A stretch of DNA of 64,000 nucleotides, taken from positions 1 through 64,000 of the forward strand of contig JAIBBM010000009.1 in the NCBI GenBank assembly GCA_019694685.1. Direction: 5' to 3'. The DNA comes from Leptospirales bacterium. GTDB taxonomy: Bacteria; Spirochaetota; Leptospiria; Leptospirales; Leptonemataceae. The notes below the pieces were generated by a model that was not told the origin of the DNA, ran no database searches, and saw only the letters and a list, made by a program, of their open reading frames with translations. Positions 8,309-16,172 of the stretch are shown in pieces. The stretch's first letter is position 1. Each line of letters begins with the position of its first letter. The position numbers and the translations under genes were made by a program.

Positions 8309-9043
8309 ATGAAAAAAACGGTGAGCATTGCACTCATCTCTATGCTTGGCCTGACGCAGATCACATGCGCTGGCATGAGCAGCAAAGTACCAATCGCCAT
8401 GGCGATTGGATGTGCGTCCGGTTTCGGTCTTGGCGCCATCTACGATGAAGTTGCGCGTAACAAAGACGCGAAAGAAAAGAAAAGCGTACAGGATCGCGCT
8501 CTTGGTATCTTCAAAAACAAAAAGAAAACATACAATCAAGGCAAGTTCGTTGGCCTCGGGGTAGGATGTCTGGCAGGTCTGGGCACCGGTCTGTATCTGG
8601 ACATGATGGCGGAAGATATGCAGCAGCAAATGAATGCGCGCGGCATCCAGCTTGAAAAAGTCGATTCAAACGGAAACGGCGAAACAGATGAGCTCCTTGT
8701 GAAAATGGATGGAAACATTTCTTTTGCCACAAACGATTCCGTTCTCCAGGGTGTTGCGAAGACAAACGTAGAAAACCTTGCGGAAGGTCTTCGCGGTTAC
8801 CCGGAAACAAAAATCAGAATCGGCGGTCATTCTGACGGAACCGGCACACTTGCGGTCAACCAGCCTCTCAGCCAGAAGAGAGCAGAATCCGTTCGCGACG
8901 CGCTCGTGGGCAAAGGTCTTGAAAGCGGTCGAGTGGCAGAGGTGGCTGGGTTTGCAAATTCAAAACCACTTCCAGGAACGAACCCGTCAGGCAATGAACC
9001 CAACAATCGCCGCGTAGAAGTTCGCATCGTCGCAGCAGAATAA
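8309..9043 (+). CDS. OmpA-family outer membrane lipoprotein
   Basis: The N-terminus is a lipoprotein signal (MKKTVSIALISMLGLTQITC), with Cys20 as the likely lipidated residue. Two Gly-rich hydrophobic stretches follow (AIGCASGFGLGAIYDE and GLGVGCLAGLGTGLYLDM), resembling the glycine zippers of YiaD-type proteins. The last 110 residues form an OmpA domain (IRIGGHSDGTG, then GFANSKPLPGTNPSGNEPNNRRVEVRI) that would bind peptidoglycan non-covalently. The ATG at 8309 is preceded by GGAGG, which rules out the longer open frame beginning at 8249. The protein probably tethers outer membrane to cell wall. Confidence 0.88.
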   Translation: MKKTVSIALISMLGLTQITCAGMSSKVPIAMAIGCASGFGLGAIYDEVARNKDAKEKKSVQDRALGIFKNKKKTYNQGKFVGLGVGCLAGLGTGLYLDMMAEDMQQQMNARGIQLEKVDSNGNGETDELLVKMDGNISFATNDSVLQGVAKTNVENLAEGLRGYPETKIRIGGHSDGTGTLAVNQPLSQKRAESVRDALVGKGLESGRVAEVAGFANSKPLPGTNPSGNEPNNRRVEVRIVAAE

Positions 9044-9063
9044 GTTAGAAATTTTCAACAAGC

Positions 9064-9084
9064 AGCCGCCGAATTTCGGCGGCT
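9064..9084. terminator. Hairpin between convergent lipoprotein and nosY genes
   Basis: AGCCGCCGAA (9064-9073) is complementary to TTCGGCGGCT (9075-9084), so a strong GC-rich hairpin forms on either strand. It sits between converging stop codons. T-runs on both sides are poor, so efficient intrinsic termination is uncertain. Confidence 0.6.
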
Positions 9085-9090
9085 CGCCTT

Positions 9091-9876
9091 TCAAAGATCT
9101 TTTGACTTGAATCGGCGAAGAGCAATCAGAAGTGGTAGCGCCACCCAGGCAATCAAACCACCTACAGCCAGGAACACTCCGCCTGTTCCACCCAGGGTCT
9201 TCACTGCGAATGCTGCAGAAAATCCCATCAATTGAGATAGATCCGTTTGCACGAGAAACACCATGCGCAAAAGATCGAGTGGATTGAGGACCATTAGGAC
9301 AAAAACCGGCAATTCAATCGGATACTCATTGGAGTACGTTCCAAGCCCAATCATGAGCAAATCGTAAACTACATACAGAAAAAACCAGATCAAGAGAGTG
9401 AGGCCCGGAATCATTTCTCTGCGATGAACCAGAACTGCCAGGCAGAGCGCGAAAGATACGAACACCCACTGGAGTAGAACTGTGAGGGACACGAGAAGTG
9501 CAACCAGTCCAATGCTTTGTCTGGATAACACTGAACCGGTTGTGATTCCAGCAACCAGACCAATCGAGAGGCTGATCCCCAGACCAAGCCACTTTCCAAT
9601 GAATACCTGATTGCGACTGACTCCACGCGAAAGCATGAGGTAGATAAACGGCTGCGCGTCTCTAAACGAAAGAGCACTGAACAACAAACCAAAAAGAGGA
9701 ACCGCAAGCAAAATCAAATTCAAGAGACTGGCAGCCGCACGAGGAGAACCGCCTGCGAAATGAAGAATCAAAAGTGAAAACGCAGCCAGCGTTCCCGCAT
9801 AGATCAACAGGCGATAGTTCCTCAGATTCTCGCGCAGTTCAAACTTAAGGATGGTCCAGACGGCGTTTCTGCTCAT
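9091..9876 (-). CDS. nosY: ABC transporter permease NosY
   Basis: A 261-residue inner-membrane protein with about six hydrophobic helices, for example LLIYAGTLAAFSLLILHFAG and LLNLILLAVPLFGLLFSAL, and the ABC2-type permease segment YLMLSRGVSRNQVFIGKW. NosY pairs with the ATPase NosF and the periplasmic NosD to form the ABC complex needed to assemble the copper-sulfide CuZ site of nitrous oxide reductase. It overlaps the end of nosF by 32 bases. It is the last gene of the nos operon. Confidence 0.88.
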   Translation of the reverse strand: MSRNAVWTILKFELRENLRNYRLLIYAGTLAAFSLLILHFAGGSPRAAASLLNLILLAVPLFGLLFSALSFRDAQPFIYLMLSRGVSRNQVFIGKWLGLGISLSIGLVAGITTGSVLSRQSIGLVALLVSLTVLLQWVFVSFALCLAVLVHRREMIPGLTLLIWFFLYVVYDLLMIGLGTYSNEYPIELPVFVLMVLNPLDLLRMVFLVQTDLSQLMGFSAAFAVKTLGGTGGVFLAVGGLIAWVALPLLIALRRFKSKDL

Positions 9877-10576
9877 GGCTCCTCCAGATTTCTACGATCG
9901 AATCTTCTAGATTCCCACCGCGCGATAGTTCAGATGGCTTACCCGCAAGTATGCTTCTGCCGTCCACAAGCAGACACAAATCATCCGCAAGCTCTTCTAC
10001 TTCTTTCATGATGTGCGATGTAAACAGGATCGTTTTCTCCGCGCGATGAAGCTCTCTTACCTTTTCCTTCAAGAAATAGGCGTTCATAGGATCCAGGCTG
10101 GCTGTTGGCTCGTCCAGAATGTACAGATCGCGATCGTACATGAGAGCCTGCAGTATGTTTACTTTCTGCCTCATTCCCTGCGAAAGCTCTCCGCATTTTT
10201 TTTCAGAAAACGCAGCAATGCCCAGATCTGCAGTTAGAGATTCTGCGTGAGGTGCCTGATCTCCATCTATTTCTTCTAATAAAGAGACAAGCTCTCGCAC
10301 GCGAAGATTGTCCGGGAATTCCGGAATCTGTGGCATGTAGCCGCATCGCCTGACCAGTGTTTGCCTGGAGTGCGGATACGGATGCCCGTCCACGGAAATC
10401 ACCTCTGGATTGTCAGGCAGAACCAGACCCAGGAGTGACTTGATGAGAGTGCTTTTGCCCGAACCATTGGGCCCGAGCAGGGCAAAGCAAGCACCGGTCG
10501 ATATCTTCAGACTGACGTCGTGAAGAACTCTTTGCTTTCCGTAATGCTTGTTTAACTCCTGAATTTCTATTCGCAT
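9845..10576 (-). CDS. nosF: ABC transporter ATP-binding protein NosF
   Basis: All ABC ATPase motifs are intact: Walker A GPNGSGKST, Q-loop region YMPQIPE, signature LSQGMRQK, Walker B LYILDEPTASLDP and the H-loop TSH. It powers NosY/NosD during CuZ maturation of NosZ. The ATG at 10576 is the most natural start; a TTG two codons upstream overlaps the nosD stop. Tight packing with nosD and nosY indicates one transcript. Confidence 0.9.
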   Translation of the reverse strand: MRIEIQELNKHYGKQRVLHDVSLKISTGACFALLGPNGSGKSTLIKSLLGLVLPDNPEVISVDGHPYPHSRQTLVRRCGYMPQIPEFPDNLRVRELVSLLEEIDGDQAPHAESLTADLGIAAFSEKKCGELSQGMRQKVNILQALMYDRDLYILDEPTASLDPMNAYFLKEKVRELHRAEKTILFTSHIMKEVEELADDLCLLVDGRSILAGKPSELSRGGNLEDSIVEIWRSHEQKRRLDHP

Positions 10577-10578
10577 GA

Positions 10579-11817
10579 TCAATGACTCTGGGGCCTGAGC
10601 ATAGGCGATGAATCTTTCAAATCTACCGGAGTGATCACAGGAAATACTCTTTCAGCTACTTCTAAAAATTCCACAACAGGAGAACTGAGCAGCATGATCA
10701 ATACAGAATACTGATTCACCCAGTAGCCAAAGATGGCAACTGGTCTGTACGGCACATCCCCAATTCCATTCTTGTCCAGGTCATACCCGGTATACCTGGA
10801 CCAGTAGTTGCCTTCAAACGTGTTGGAAGCGTCCCGCGAGTTCGTGCCCACGTCAAAAACATTCTCTTCAAAATCGTTTTGCTTGAATACATTGTCGTCC
10901 GCACTCCCGAGAATGCGAAGGGCCCATCCATTGCGACGAATCAGATTCAGCCGAAACTCATCACGCGTGGCTCCTTCCATGTAGACTGCAACGGTATTGC
11001 CGGAGAAGATATTCTTTGTGAACTCACTGTCCTGAATGTCCTTGAGCAAGAGTCCGTACGCCGCAAAGCCCAGGCTCTTTTCAAAATGGTTTTCATGCAC
11101 CTTTAGATGACGAGAGTACATCAAAGCGCAACCGGTCGGGTTATCCTGGAATAGATTGTTTGCAAAGTCATTGTCATGCGAAAACATGAAATGCATGCCG
11201 TAGCGAAGATTGTGGTACACTTTGTTTGATTCAATCTGCATCAACGTGGCAAACTCAAAATAAAGACCATCCCTATGCCCTGAGACATCGTTTCCAAAAA
11301 CCTGAATGTGTTCTACTGAATAGAGATGAACTCCATTTCCTGCGGTGATTTCGTCATGATGCGCGCCCACAATTGAATTGTCTTGAAGGACGCAACCACT
11401 GGAATATGCGAGATATACACCGTACGTATTCTCCTCCAGATGATTGGATATGATTCTGCATCTCTGGGAATGATCCACATAAATGCCTGCAAATTCTTCC
11501 AGATCACTGATGCCGCTATTTCGAACCACGAGCCCTTCGATAGAAACATCATTGGCGCTTACGTAGATGACGTGACCGTTCTTATCTCCATCGATGACCG
11601 GGTGATGAATACCCACAATCCGCAGTGGTTTAAAAATACGTATGATTCCTTCGTGATAGGTTCCACCATCTATTTCGATCGTATCTGCGGGCCGGGCCAG
11701 ATGGATTGCATCCGAAATCTTTCGCACAGCACAACTTTCGCAGACCCGAAGGACGGCCGCGTTGATCGTCACGGAAGAAAGGCATAACAGAAACGCAGAG
11801 AATGAGAGCCGTTTCAT
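10579..11817 (-). CDS. nosD: Periplasmic copper-site maturation protein NosD
   Basis: A Sec signal peptide (MKRLSFSAFLLCLSS) is followed by a right-handed beta-helix of CASH-type repeats. The recurring pattern reads like NHLEENTYGVYL, NSIVGAHHDEITAG, NKVYHNLRYGMHF and NIFSGNTVAVYM. NosD is a periplasmic factor required for CuZ assembly and interacts with the NosFY transporter. The ATG at 11817 overlaps the nosL stop as ATGA and gives 412 residues. The open frame continues 91 codons upstream to 12090, but that stretch is an Arg/Gly-rich out-of-frame reading of nosL. Confidence 0.92.
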   Translation of the reverse strand: MKRLSFSAFLLCLSSVTINAAVLRVCESCAVRKISDAIHLARPADTIEIDGGTYHEGIIRIFKPLRIVGIHHPVIDGDKNGHVIYVSANDVSIEGLVVRNSGISDLEEFAGIYVDHSQRCRIISNHLEENTYGVYLAYSSGCVLQDNSIVGAHHDEITAGNGVHLYSVEHIQVFGNDVSGHRDGLYFEFATLMQIESNKVYHNLRYGMHFMFSHDNDFANNLFQDNPTGCALMYSRHLKVHENHFEKSLGFAAYGLLLKDIQDSEFTKNIFSGNTVAVYMEGATRDEFRLNLIRRNGWALRILGSADDNVFKQNDFEENVFDVGTNSRDASNTFEGNYWSRYTGYDLDKNGIGDVPYRPVAIFGYWVNQYSVLIMLLSSPVVEFLEVAERVFPVITPVDLKDSSPMLRPQSH

Positions 11818-12293
11818 CGCCCGGCCGGACCCATGGAACGAATGAACCGGGCCAGAGCCGCGACGTCCATAGCTTCGCCTCCATATCGATCCACCATCTG
11901 CCTGGAATTCTCGCGCGATACGGCTGCCAGTCCGCCTGCCATGGGAGAACGGATTTTGTCTGAATGAATCACCACTGCCTGATCGCCTTCTCCACCTTCC
12001 AGGATGAGGTATTTCCCTGGATGCAAAAAATCCGCGGCGTACATAGATTTCAATTCTTCCTTGCGCTCTTCTTTGTAGAGCATCGCGCATTCTATAGAAT
12101 CAAAGTGCCTGATCTTGCCGTGAGTGTTGATGGCCTGTGTGTGAAACCTCATGTCGTGGATCATCATGAGGCAATGCTGACATTTTTCGGTCCCCGGTTC
12201 GATCGAAACAGGTCCCTTCGCGCCGCAGGCAGCTTGAGAAACCACGAGCGACGCGAAACAGAATCTAAACAGTACGGTTCTTGCGTTCCTCAT
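11814..12293 (-). CDS. nosL: Copper chaperone lipoprotein NosL
   Basis: The N-terminus is a lipoprotein signal ending SQAAC, so it is probably anchored in the periplasm. CQHCLMMIHD is the typical NosL metal-binding block (CxxCxM), and FDSIECAMLY follows. NosL delivers Cu(I) to apo-NosZ for the CuZ site. The length of 159 residues is normal. Its start overlaps the upstream membrane-protein gene by 29 bases, and its stop overlaps nosD. Confidence 0.92.
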   Translation of the reverse strand: MRNARTVLFRFCFASLVVSQAACGAKGPVSIEPGTEKCQHCLMMIHDMRFHTQAINTHGKIRHFDSIECAMLYKEERKEELKSMYAADFLHPGKYLILEGGEGDQAVVIHSDKIRSPMAGGLAAVSRENSRQMVDRYGGEAMDVAALARFIRSMGPAGR

Positions 12294-12858
12294 ACACTAC
12301 ATAAACCAGAATGGCCATGGAAAGGACAATCAAAGCAACGCCGCCATGAGGCCAACTGCAGGCTGTGATGTTCAACATTTCCTTGCACGCAAGCAAAGGA
12401 GGCTGGTAGGTCATCCCTGGAACCTGAATGGCAGCGTCCGGTTTTAGATTGTGACCGTATACATACTCCCAGTGCCAGAAATCGGCCAGTCCTACAATCG
12501 CCACTAGAATCGTATTGATGATCCCGAGCAGGACCATGAAGAGCCGCGGAATGATCACAGTCATGATCGCACCAAAAATCATGAATCCAAGAACATACGG
12601 CATATACTTCAGTTCTGGAATTGCATCCGGAGCGATCTCGTGCATCCCTATGTAGTGATTTAGCAAGTTGATATTCTGAAGATCAAACTCATCTCCGCCG
12701 GAAATATTCGAAGTCCAGATGTACATGGAAAGTCCTTCGGGGTACTGAGGTGCACCCAGGTGAATTCTCCACAGAGGAACCAGATATACAATGCTCATGA
12801 GCACTGCGCATATTAAGACCATAATTCTATGAGAGCGTGTTATCTTTTGTGTCCACAT
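12265..12858 (-). CDS. Four-helix membrane protein of the nos cluster, function unknown
   Basis: A 197-residue protein with about four membrane helices (IMVLICAVLMSIVYLVPLW, VLGFMIFGAIMTVIIP, RLFMVLLGIINTILVAIVGL, GGVALIVLSMAILVYVVY). Its loops are rich in His, Trp and Met, such as FWHWEYVYGHNLKPDA. I believe similar proteins occur between nosZ and nosL in other clade II clusters, but I know of no assigned function. Copper handling or electron transfer is a guess. AGGAC lies upstream of the ATG at 12858; an in-frame start 11 codons earlier is less likely. A terminator-like hairpin separates it from nosZ. Confidence 0.7.
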   Translation of the reverse strand: MWTQKITRSHRIMVLICAVLMSIVYLVPLWRIHLGAPQYPEGLSMYIWTSNISGGDEFDLQNINLLNHYIGMHEIAPDAIPELKYMPYVLGFMIFGAIMTVIIPRLFMVLLGIINTILVAIVGLADFWHWEYVYGHNLKPDAAIQVPGMTYQPPLLACKEMLNITACSWPHGGVALIVLSMAILVYVVYEERKNRTV

Positions 12859-12912
12859 GGTAGTCCTGCCCTGCACGTTTCCGTGACTCACACAAATATT
12901 AGAAACGGGGCC

Positions 12913-12947
12913 GAAAAAGAGGTGCCCGGGGGATTACCCCGGGCACC
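12913..12947 (-). terminator. Rho-independent terminator or attenuator after nosZ
   Basis: GGTGCCCGGGG (12921-12931) pairs perfectly with CCCCGGGCACC (12937-12947) around a 5-base loop. Read on the minus strand the stem is followed by TCTTTTTC (complement of 12913-12920), an intrinsic terminator. It begins a few bases after the nosZ stop, ahead of the maturation genes. Confidence 0.85.
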
Positions 12948-12950
12948 GGA

Positions 12951-14843
12951 TTATTGAACCCGAATGTACTGCTGCATTTCCTGATGAAGCGCAGAACAGA
13001 AGTCTGTGCAATAGAACGGGAAGATTCCGCGATCTTTTGCTTCGTACTTGATGGTCCGTGTTTCACCTGGCATAACCAGAACGTTAGGCGCATTTGAACC
13101 AAACACTGCGAAACCATGTGGAACGTCGAAGTCTTGTTCGAGGTTCGTTAAATGGAAATACACTGTCTGACCCGCTGCTGCTTCCACTACATCTGGCTTA
13201 AAGTGAGAGCGAATCATGGTCATGTAAACATGAACTGCTCCGCCTTCGTTGACGACGCGCGCATCAGACTCTTTCTTGGTTGCTCTTGGATTCTTATTAT
13301 CCTCGAGGCGAAGAATCTTGGTCTGCTTTTTGAGCGCGGACGCTGGAATCATTTGAGCATAGTGCGGCTCTCCATGAGTCGGGAAGTCGAGCAGAAGTTC
13401 TGCATTCGATCCTGAGATATCATAGAGCTGAGCACTCTGTACCAGTTCCATACCTGTCTGAAGGTAGCGATCCTTTGTGATCTTATTCAACAGAACCAGA
13501 TATTTTCCGAACGGATCTCTTGTGTCACCACCTACGATCGAAAGGTGACCAATGCTATAGTATGCTGGAAGGTGCTGAACCACTTCCCATGTTCCAAGCT
13601 TCCACTTCACTGCTTCTGAAGAAACGAAACACGAAGTGTACGCGTATCCTTTTCCGTCGAATTCAGTATGAAGGGGACCGAGGCATGGTTTCTGAACTTC
13701 ACCGGCCAGAGTAGCTTCATACTTCAAAACTGGAATTCCAAAGAATTCGCCGCTGAACGCTTTGTCTTCGATTGCCTTGAGCATTTTGGAGAAAGAGTGA
13801 ACTGGAATCACAGTGGCGAGTTTTCCACCCGCAACAATGTATTCACCTGTTGGATCCACGTCAGAACCGTGAGGGCTCTTAGGTGTTGGCATATAGAATA
13901 CCATGCCAGGGCAATCCTTTGGATCGAGCATCTTCGTGCCGTTCAGCGATTCTGATACAGCTTCCTGATTCTCTTCTCTGTAATTGTGGCGGTATGCTCC
14001 AGGGAACATACGAGCCTTGCCCTGGTCTACGCAGGCCTTTGCCTTTTTCCAGTTGATCGCCATTACAAAGTCTTTGTCTTTCTTGGAAGCATTGACTTCG
14101 AGCATCTTGTAAGCCTGCTCTGTGTTGTAAGAAGAAATGAAGCACCAGTCGTGTGAAGGACCTTTACCGCATCTTCCGAGGTCATAAGAAATACCTGGAA
14201 GCAGAACCTGGAAGTCGATTGACATCTTTCCGGTTGTCTTGTCAATGCTGACGAAGCTCATGCCTGCTTTCATTTCCTTCTGGAATTGTTCCCATGCCAT
14301 TGGCACGTTTGGAATCGGAATTGAGAATCGCGTTCCAGCCAGAGCATACTCTGAATTCTCAGTGAGGAATGAAGATGGGTGGTTACCCGCGCTGTTTGGC
14401 AGTTCAATGATCTCTACGGTCTCAAAAGACTTCAGATCAATGCGCGCAATGCGAGGAGTGTTATTTCCGTTGATGAACAACCATCTTCCGTCCTGCTTTC
14501 CTTCTGTTACGGAAAGCTGAGGGTGATGTGAATCATCCCATGGAACAAAACCGTGCGACGTCATCAGCATGTTCTTCGTGGTTTCGTCGTATCCATATCC
14601 TGTTTCCGGCCATTGAGAAAAAACCGGAATCACTCGGATCAAACGACCGGACGGAATTCCATTCACGCCCACCTGGCCGCTGAATCCGCCGGAAGCGAAC
14701 ATATAGATTTCGTCTTTGTCTCCTGGCTTTACGTATACTCTTTCTGCTGCATCGGAAGCGAGTCCGGCAGTACCTGCCTTTCCACACGCTACGAATGCAA
14801 CGAGAGCAAAGAATACGCTGCTAATTATTTGCAATCGTTTCAT
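12951..14843 (-). CDS. nosZ: Nitrous-oxide reductase NosZ (clade II type)
   Basis: NosZ reduces N2O to N2 in the periplasm. The N-terminal seven-bladed propeller carries the CuZ His ligands, with DDSHHPQ near residue 112 as the first pair. The C-terminal cupredoxin domain has the CuA ligands in CTDFCSALHQEM near the end. The leader MKRLQIISSVFFALVAFVAC lacks a twin-Arg motif, which fits Sec-exported clade II enzymes. Its Cys, followed by GK, could be a relaxed lipobox. The ATG at 14843 has AGGAGGA upstream, better than the start eight codons earlier. nosR and nosB are not in this window, so the electron route must be encoded elsewhere or use the adjacent cytochrome. Confidence 0.96.
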   Translation of the reverse strand: MKRLQIISSVFFALVAFVACGKAGTAGLASDAAERVYVKPGDKDEIYMFASGGFSGQVGVNGIPSGRLIRVIPVFSQWPETGYGYDETTKNMLMTSHGFVPWDDSHHPQLSVTEGKQDGRWLFINGNNTPRIARIDLKSFETVEIIELPNSAGNHPSSFLTENSEYALAGTRFSIPIPNVPMAWEQFQKEMKAGMSFVSIDKTTGKMSIDFQVLLPGISYDLGRCGKGPSHDWCFISSYNTEQAYKMLEVNASKKDKDFVMAINWKKAKACVDQGKARMFPGAYRHNYREENQEAVSESLNGTKMLDPKDCPGMVFYMPTPKSPHGSDVDPTGEYIVAGGKLATVIPVHSFSKMLKAIEDKAFSGEFFGIPVLKYEATLAGEVQKPCLGPLHTEFDGKGYAYTSCFVSSEAVKWKLGTWEVVQHLPAYYSIGHLSIVGGDTRDPFGKYLVLLNKITKDRYLQTGMELVQSAQLYDISGSNAELLLDFPTHGEPHYAQMIPASALKKQTKILRLEDNKNPRATKKESDARVVNEGGAVHVYMTMIRSHFKPDVVEAAAGQTVYFHLTNLEQDFDVPHGFAVFGSNAPNVLVMPGETRTIKYEAKDRGIFPFYCTDFCSALHQEMQQYIRVQ

Positions 14844-14853
14844 TGTCGTCCTC

Positions 14854-15297
14854 CTATTTCGCGCCATCTTTCTTACGGAAATGTTCCAGAATCATACGCG
14901 CTTCTTCCTGAGTAACATTCTGGAATGTCATCTGCGTCAGATGCTCTTCGAGAAGCTTCTGAGCAGTTGGATCTTTCTGAGTCATTTCAACCGGATTGAG
15001 GATCATGTTCATGATCCATTCTGGTTTTCTTCTGGTGGTTACGCCCTGAAGTGCGGGACCAACCACCTTCTCTTCCCATTTGTGGCAGGCGGAGCATTTC
15101 GCCTCGAAGAGATCCGCTCCCTTCTTCGCCATGCCTTCATCGATACCGGCAGCGATCTGTACGCTGCTAACGGGACCGATTCCGGTCCCAGAATCATTGC
15201 TCGCGTTGTCACCTGATTGCTTCTTGCATGCTGCAAGTGCAACAGCCAGGAACAGTGCAGTCACCAGTGCTGTGCCTATTTTCATACGGTTCATCAT
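14854..15297 (-). CDS. Class I cytochrome c lipoprotein of the nos operon
   Basis: The signal peptide ends LAVALAAC, a good lipobox. One haem-binding motif, CSACH, follows at about residue 67. EHLTQMTF supplies a likely axial Met, and the C-terminal helix EEARMILEHF is typical of small class I cytochromes. As the first gene of the operon, ten bases before nosZ, it is a plausible electron donor to the CuA site, like the NosC cytochromes of other clade II clusters. An FNR-type promoter lies about 120 bases upstream. Confidence 0.85.
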   Translation of the reverse strand: MMNRMKIGTALVTALFLAVALAACKKQSGDNASNDSGTGIGPVSSVQIAAGIDEGMAKKGADLFEAKCSACHKWEEKVVGPALQGVTTRRKPEWIMNMILNPVEMTQKDPTAQKLLEEHLTQMTFQNVTQEEARMILEHFRKKDGAK

Positions 15298-15380
15298 TTC
15301 AACTCCCGGGGACTTTCTCCCTTTGATTTCAGGAACCGAAAGGAGCGCAGAGAGTCAAATGAATGGGCGTTGATTACGCC

Positions 15381-15427
15381 ATAAGAACTGTATGACATTT
15401 GTTCAGAGGCTACTTGACGCAGATCAA
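15381..15427 (-). promoter_or_regulatory. FNR/Dnr-type promoter of the nos operon
   Basis: TTGAC-GCAG-ATCAA (15414-15427) differs at one base from the FNR consensus TTGAT-N4-ATCAA. On the minus strand a -10-like TACAGT (15393-15388) lies 20 bases downstream. A transcript starting near 15380 would place the box at about -40, the class II activator position. The 5' leader would be about 80 bases. Confidence 0.75.
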
Positions 15428-15443
15428 GACGCAAAAAGCGGGC

Positions 15444-15471
15444 AAAAAAAAAGGCGGGCCGCGCCCGCCTT
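15444..15471 (-). terminator. Rho-independent terminator of the FAS1 lipoprotein gene
   Basis: GGCGGGC (15453-15459) pairs with GCCCGCC (15463-15469). On the minus strand the stem is followed by nine T (complement of the A-run 15444-15452). It insulates the nos promoter from transcription of the FAS1 gene. Confidence 0.9.
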
Positions 15472-15492
15472 CTCACTCGAAGGTGAAAGATT

Positions 15493-16020
15493 TTACTTCT
15501 TTTCTGGTGGCAGAAGAACCTTGTCGATCACGTATACCATGCCGTTAGAAGCAGGCACAGCAGCCAGAACATTGGCTCCATTTATGCTGATTTTCCCGCC
15601 TTTTACGCTGATTTTTGCAGTTCCGCCATCGAACATGGAAAGCTCATCTCCGTCTGTAAGCATGGACTCTTTGAGAGAGCTTCCGACATAGACGTGATAT
15701 CCCAAAACTGTGGTGAGCAGATTCTTATCTGCCATCACTTTGTCGAGTGCACCGGATGGCAGAGCTTTGAATGCTGCGTCTGTGGGTGCGAAAACTGTGA
15801 ATGGTCCCTGATTCGCGAGAGAGTTTTCCAATCCCGCAGCCTGGACTGCCTTCACCAGAGTTGTGTGATCTTTAGAACCGGCTGCGATTTGCAAAACTGT
15901 CTTCGCCGATTCCTCATCCGAAACGTTCGCAATCCCGCCGCCTGCTGGACCTGATTTATCTTTGCAAGCAGTCGCGAATAACGCTACGGAAAGAAGCAAT
16001 GTAATCCATTGAAGTCTCAT
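15493..16020 (-). CDS. Fasciclin (FAS1) domain lipoprotein
   Basis: The signal peptide ends LFATAC, so this is probably a lipoprotein. The mature part is one FAS1 domain. Its H1 motif is FTVFAPTDAAFKALP, then a YHV segment (LGYHVYVG), and the H2 end is NGMVYVIDKVLLP. FAS1 domains mediate adhesion or bind ligands. The gene has a strong GGAGGAG ribosome site and its own terminator. An FNR-like palindrome lies upstream at 16132-16145, so it may share oxygen or nitric oxide control with nos. The mature N-terminus KDKSGPAGGG is a flexible linker. The partner or ligand is unknown. Confidence 0.9.
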   Translation of the reverse strand: MRLQWITLLLSVALFATACKDKSGPAGGGIANVSDEESAKTVLQIAAGSKDHTTLVKAVQAAGLENSLANQGPFTVFAPTDAAFKALPSGALDKVMADKNLLTTVLGYHVYVGSSLKESMLTDGDELSMFDGGTAKISVKGGKISINGANVLAAVPASNGMVYVIDKVLLPPEKK

Positions 16021-16131
16021 AGTGACTCCTCCTTTGTATTTATCCGGACGGACCTGGCCATCCGCGCTTACGGAAGAACGGCGCGCGCGAATCAGTCAAA
16101 AACTTTTCCAACTTCCGCGTCAGGCAAAAAC

Positions 16132-16145
16132 ATGATTTACATCAT
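16132..16145. promoter_or_regulatory. FNR-like palindrome upstream of the FAS1 gene
   Basis: ATGAT-TTAC-ATCAT is a perfect palindrome, with four of five bases per half site matching TTGAT-N4-ATCAA. Its centre lies 118 bases from the FAS1 start, almost the same distance as the nos box from its gene. I see no good -10 on the minus strand. It is too close to 16173 for class II activation of that gene. Confidence 0.5.
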
Positions 16146-16172
16146 ACATCGCGAGTCTCATCGTGCGGCGTC

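Noticed and set aside
11818..12090. N-terminal extension of NosD
   Set aside because: It is an Arg/Gly/Ser-rich reading of nosL in another frame; ATG 11817 gives a clean signal peptide and an ATGA overlap.
16132..16145. FNR-like palindrome as activator site of the DsbA-like gene
   Set aside because: The site centre lies only about 35 bases before the start codon, so a class II transcript would start inside the gene.
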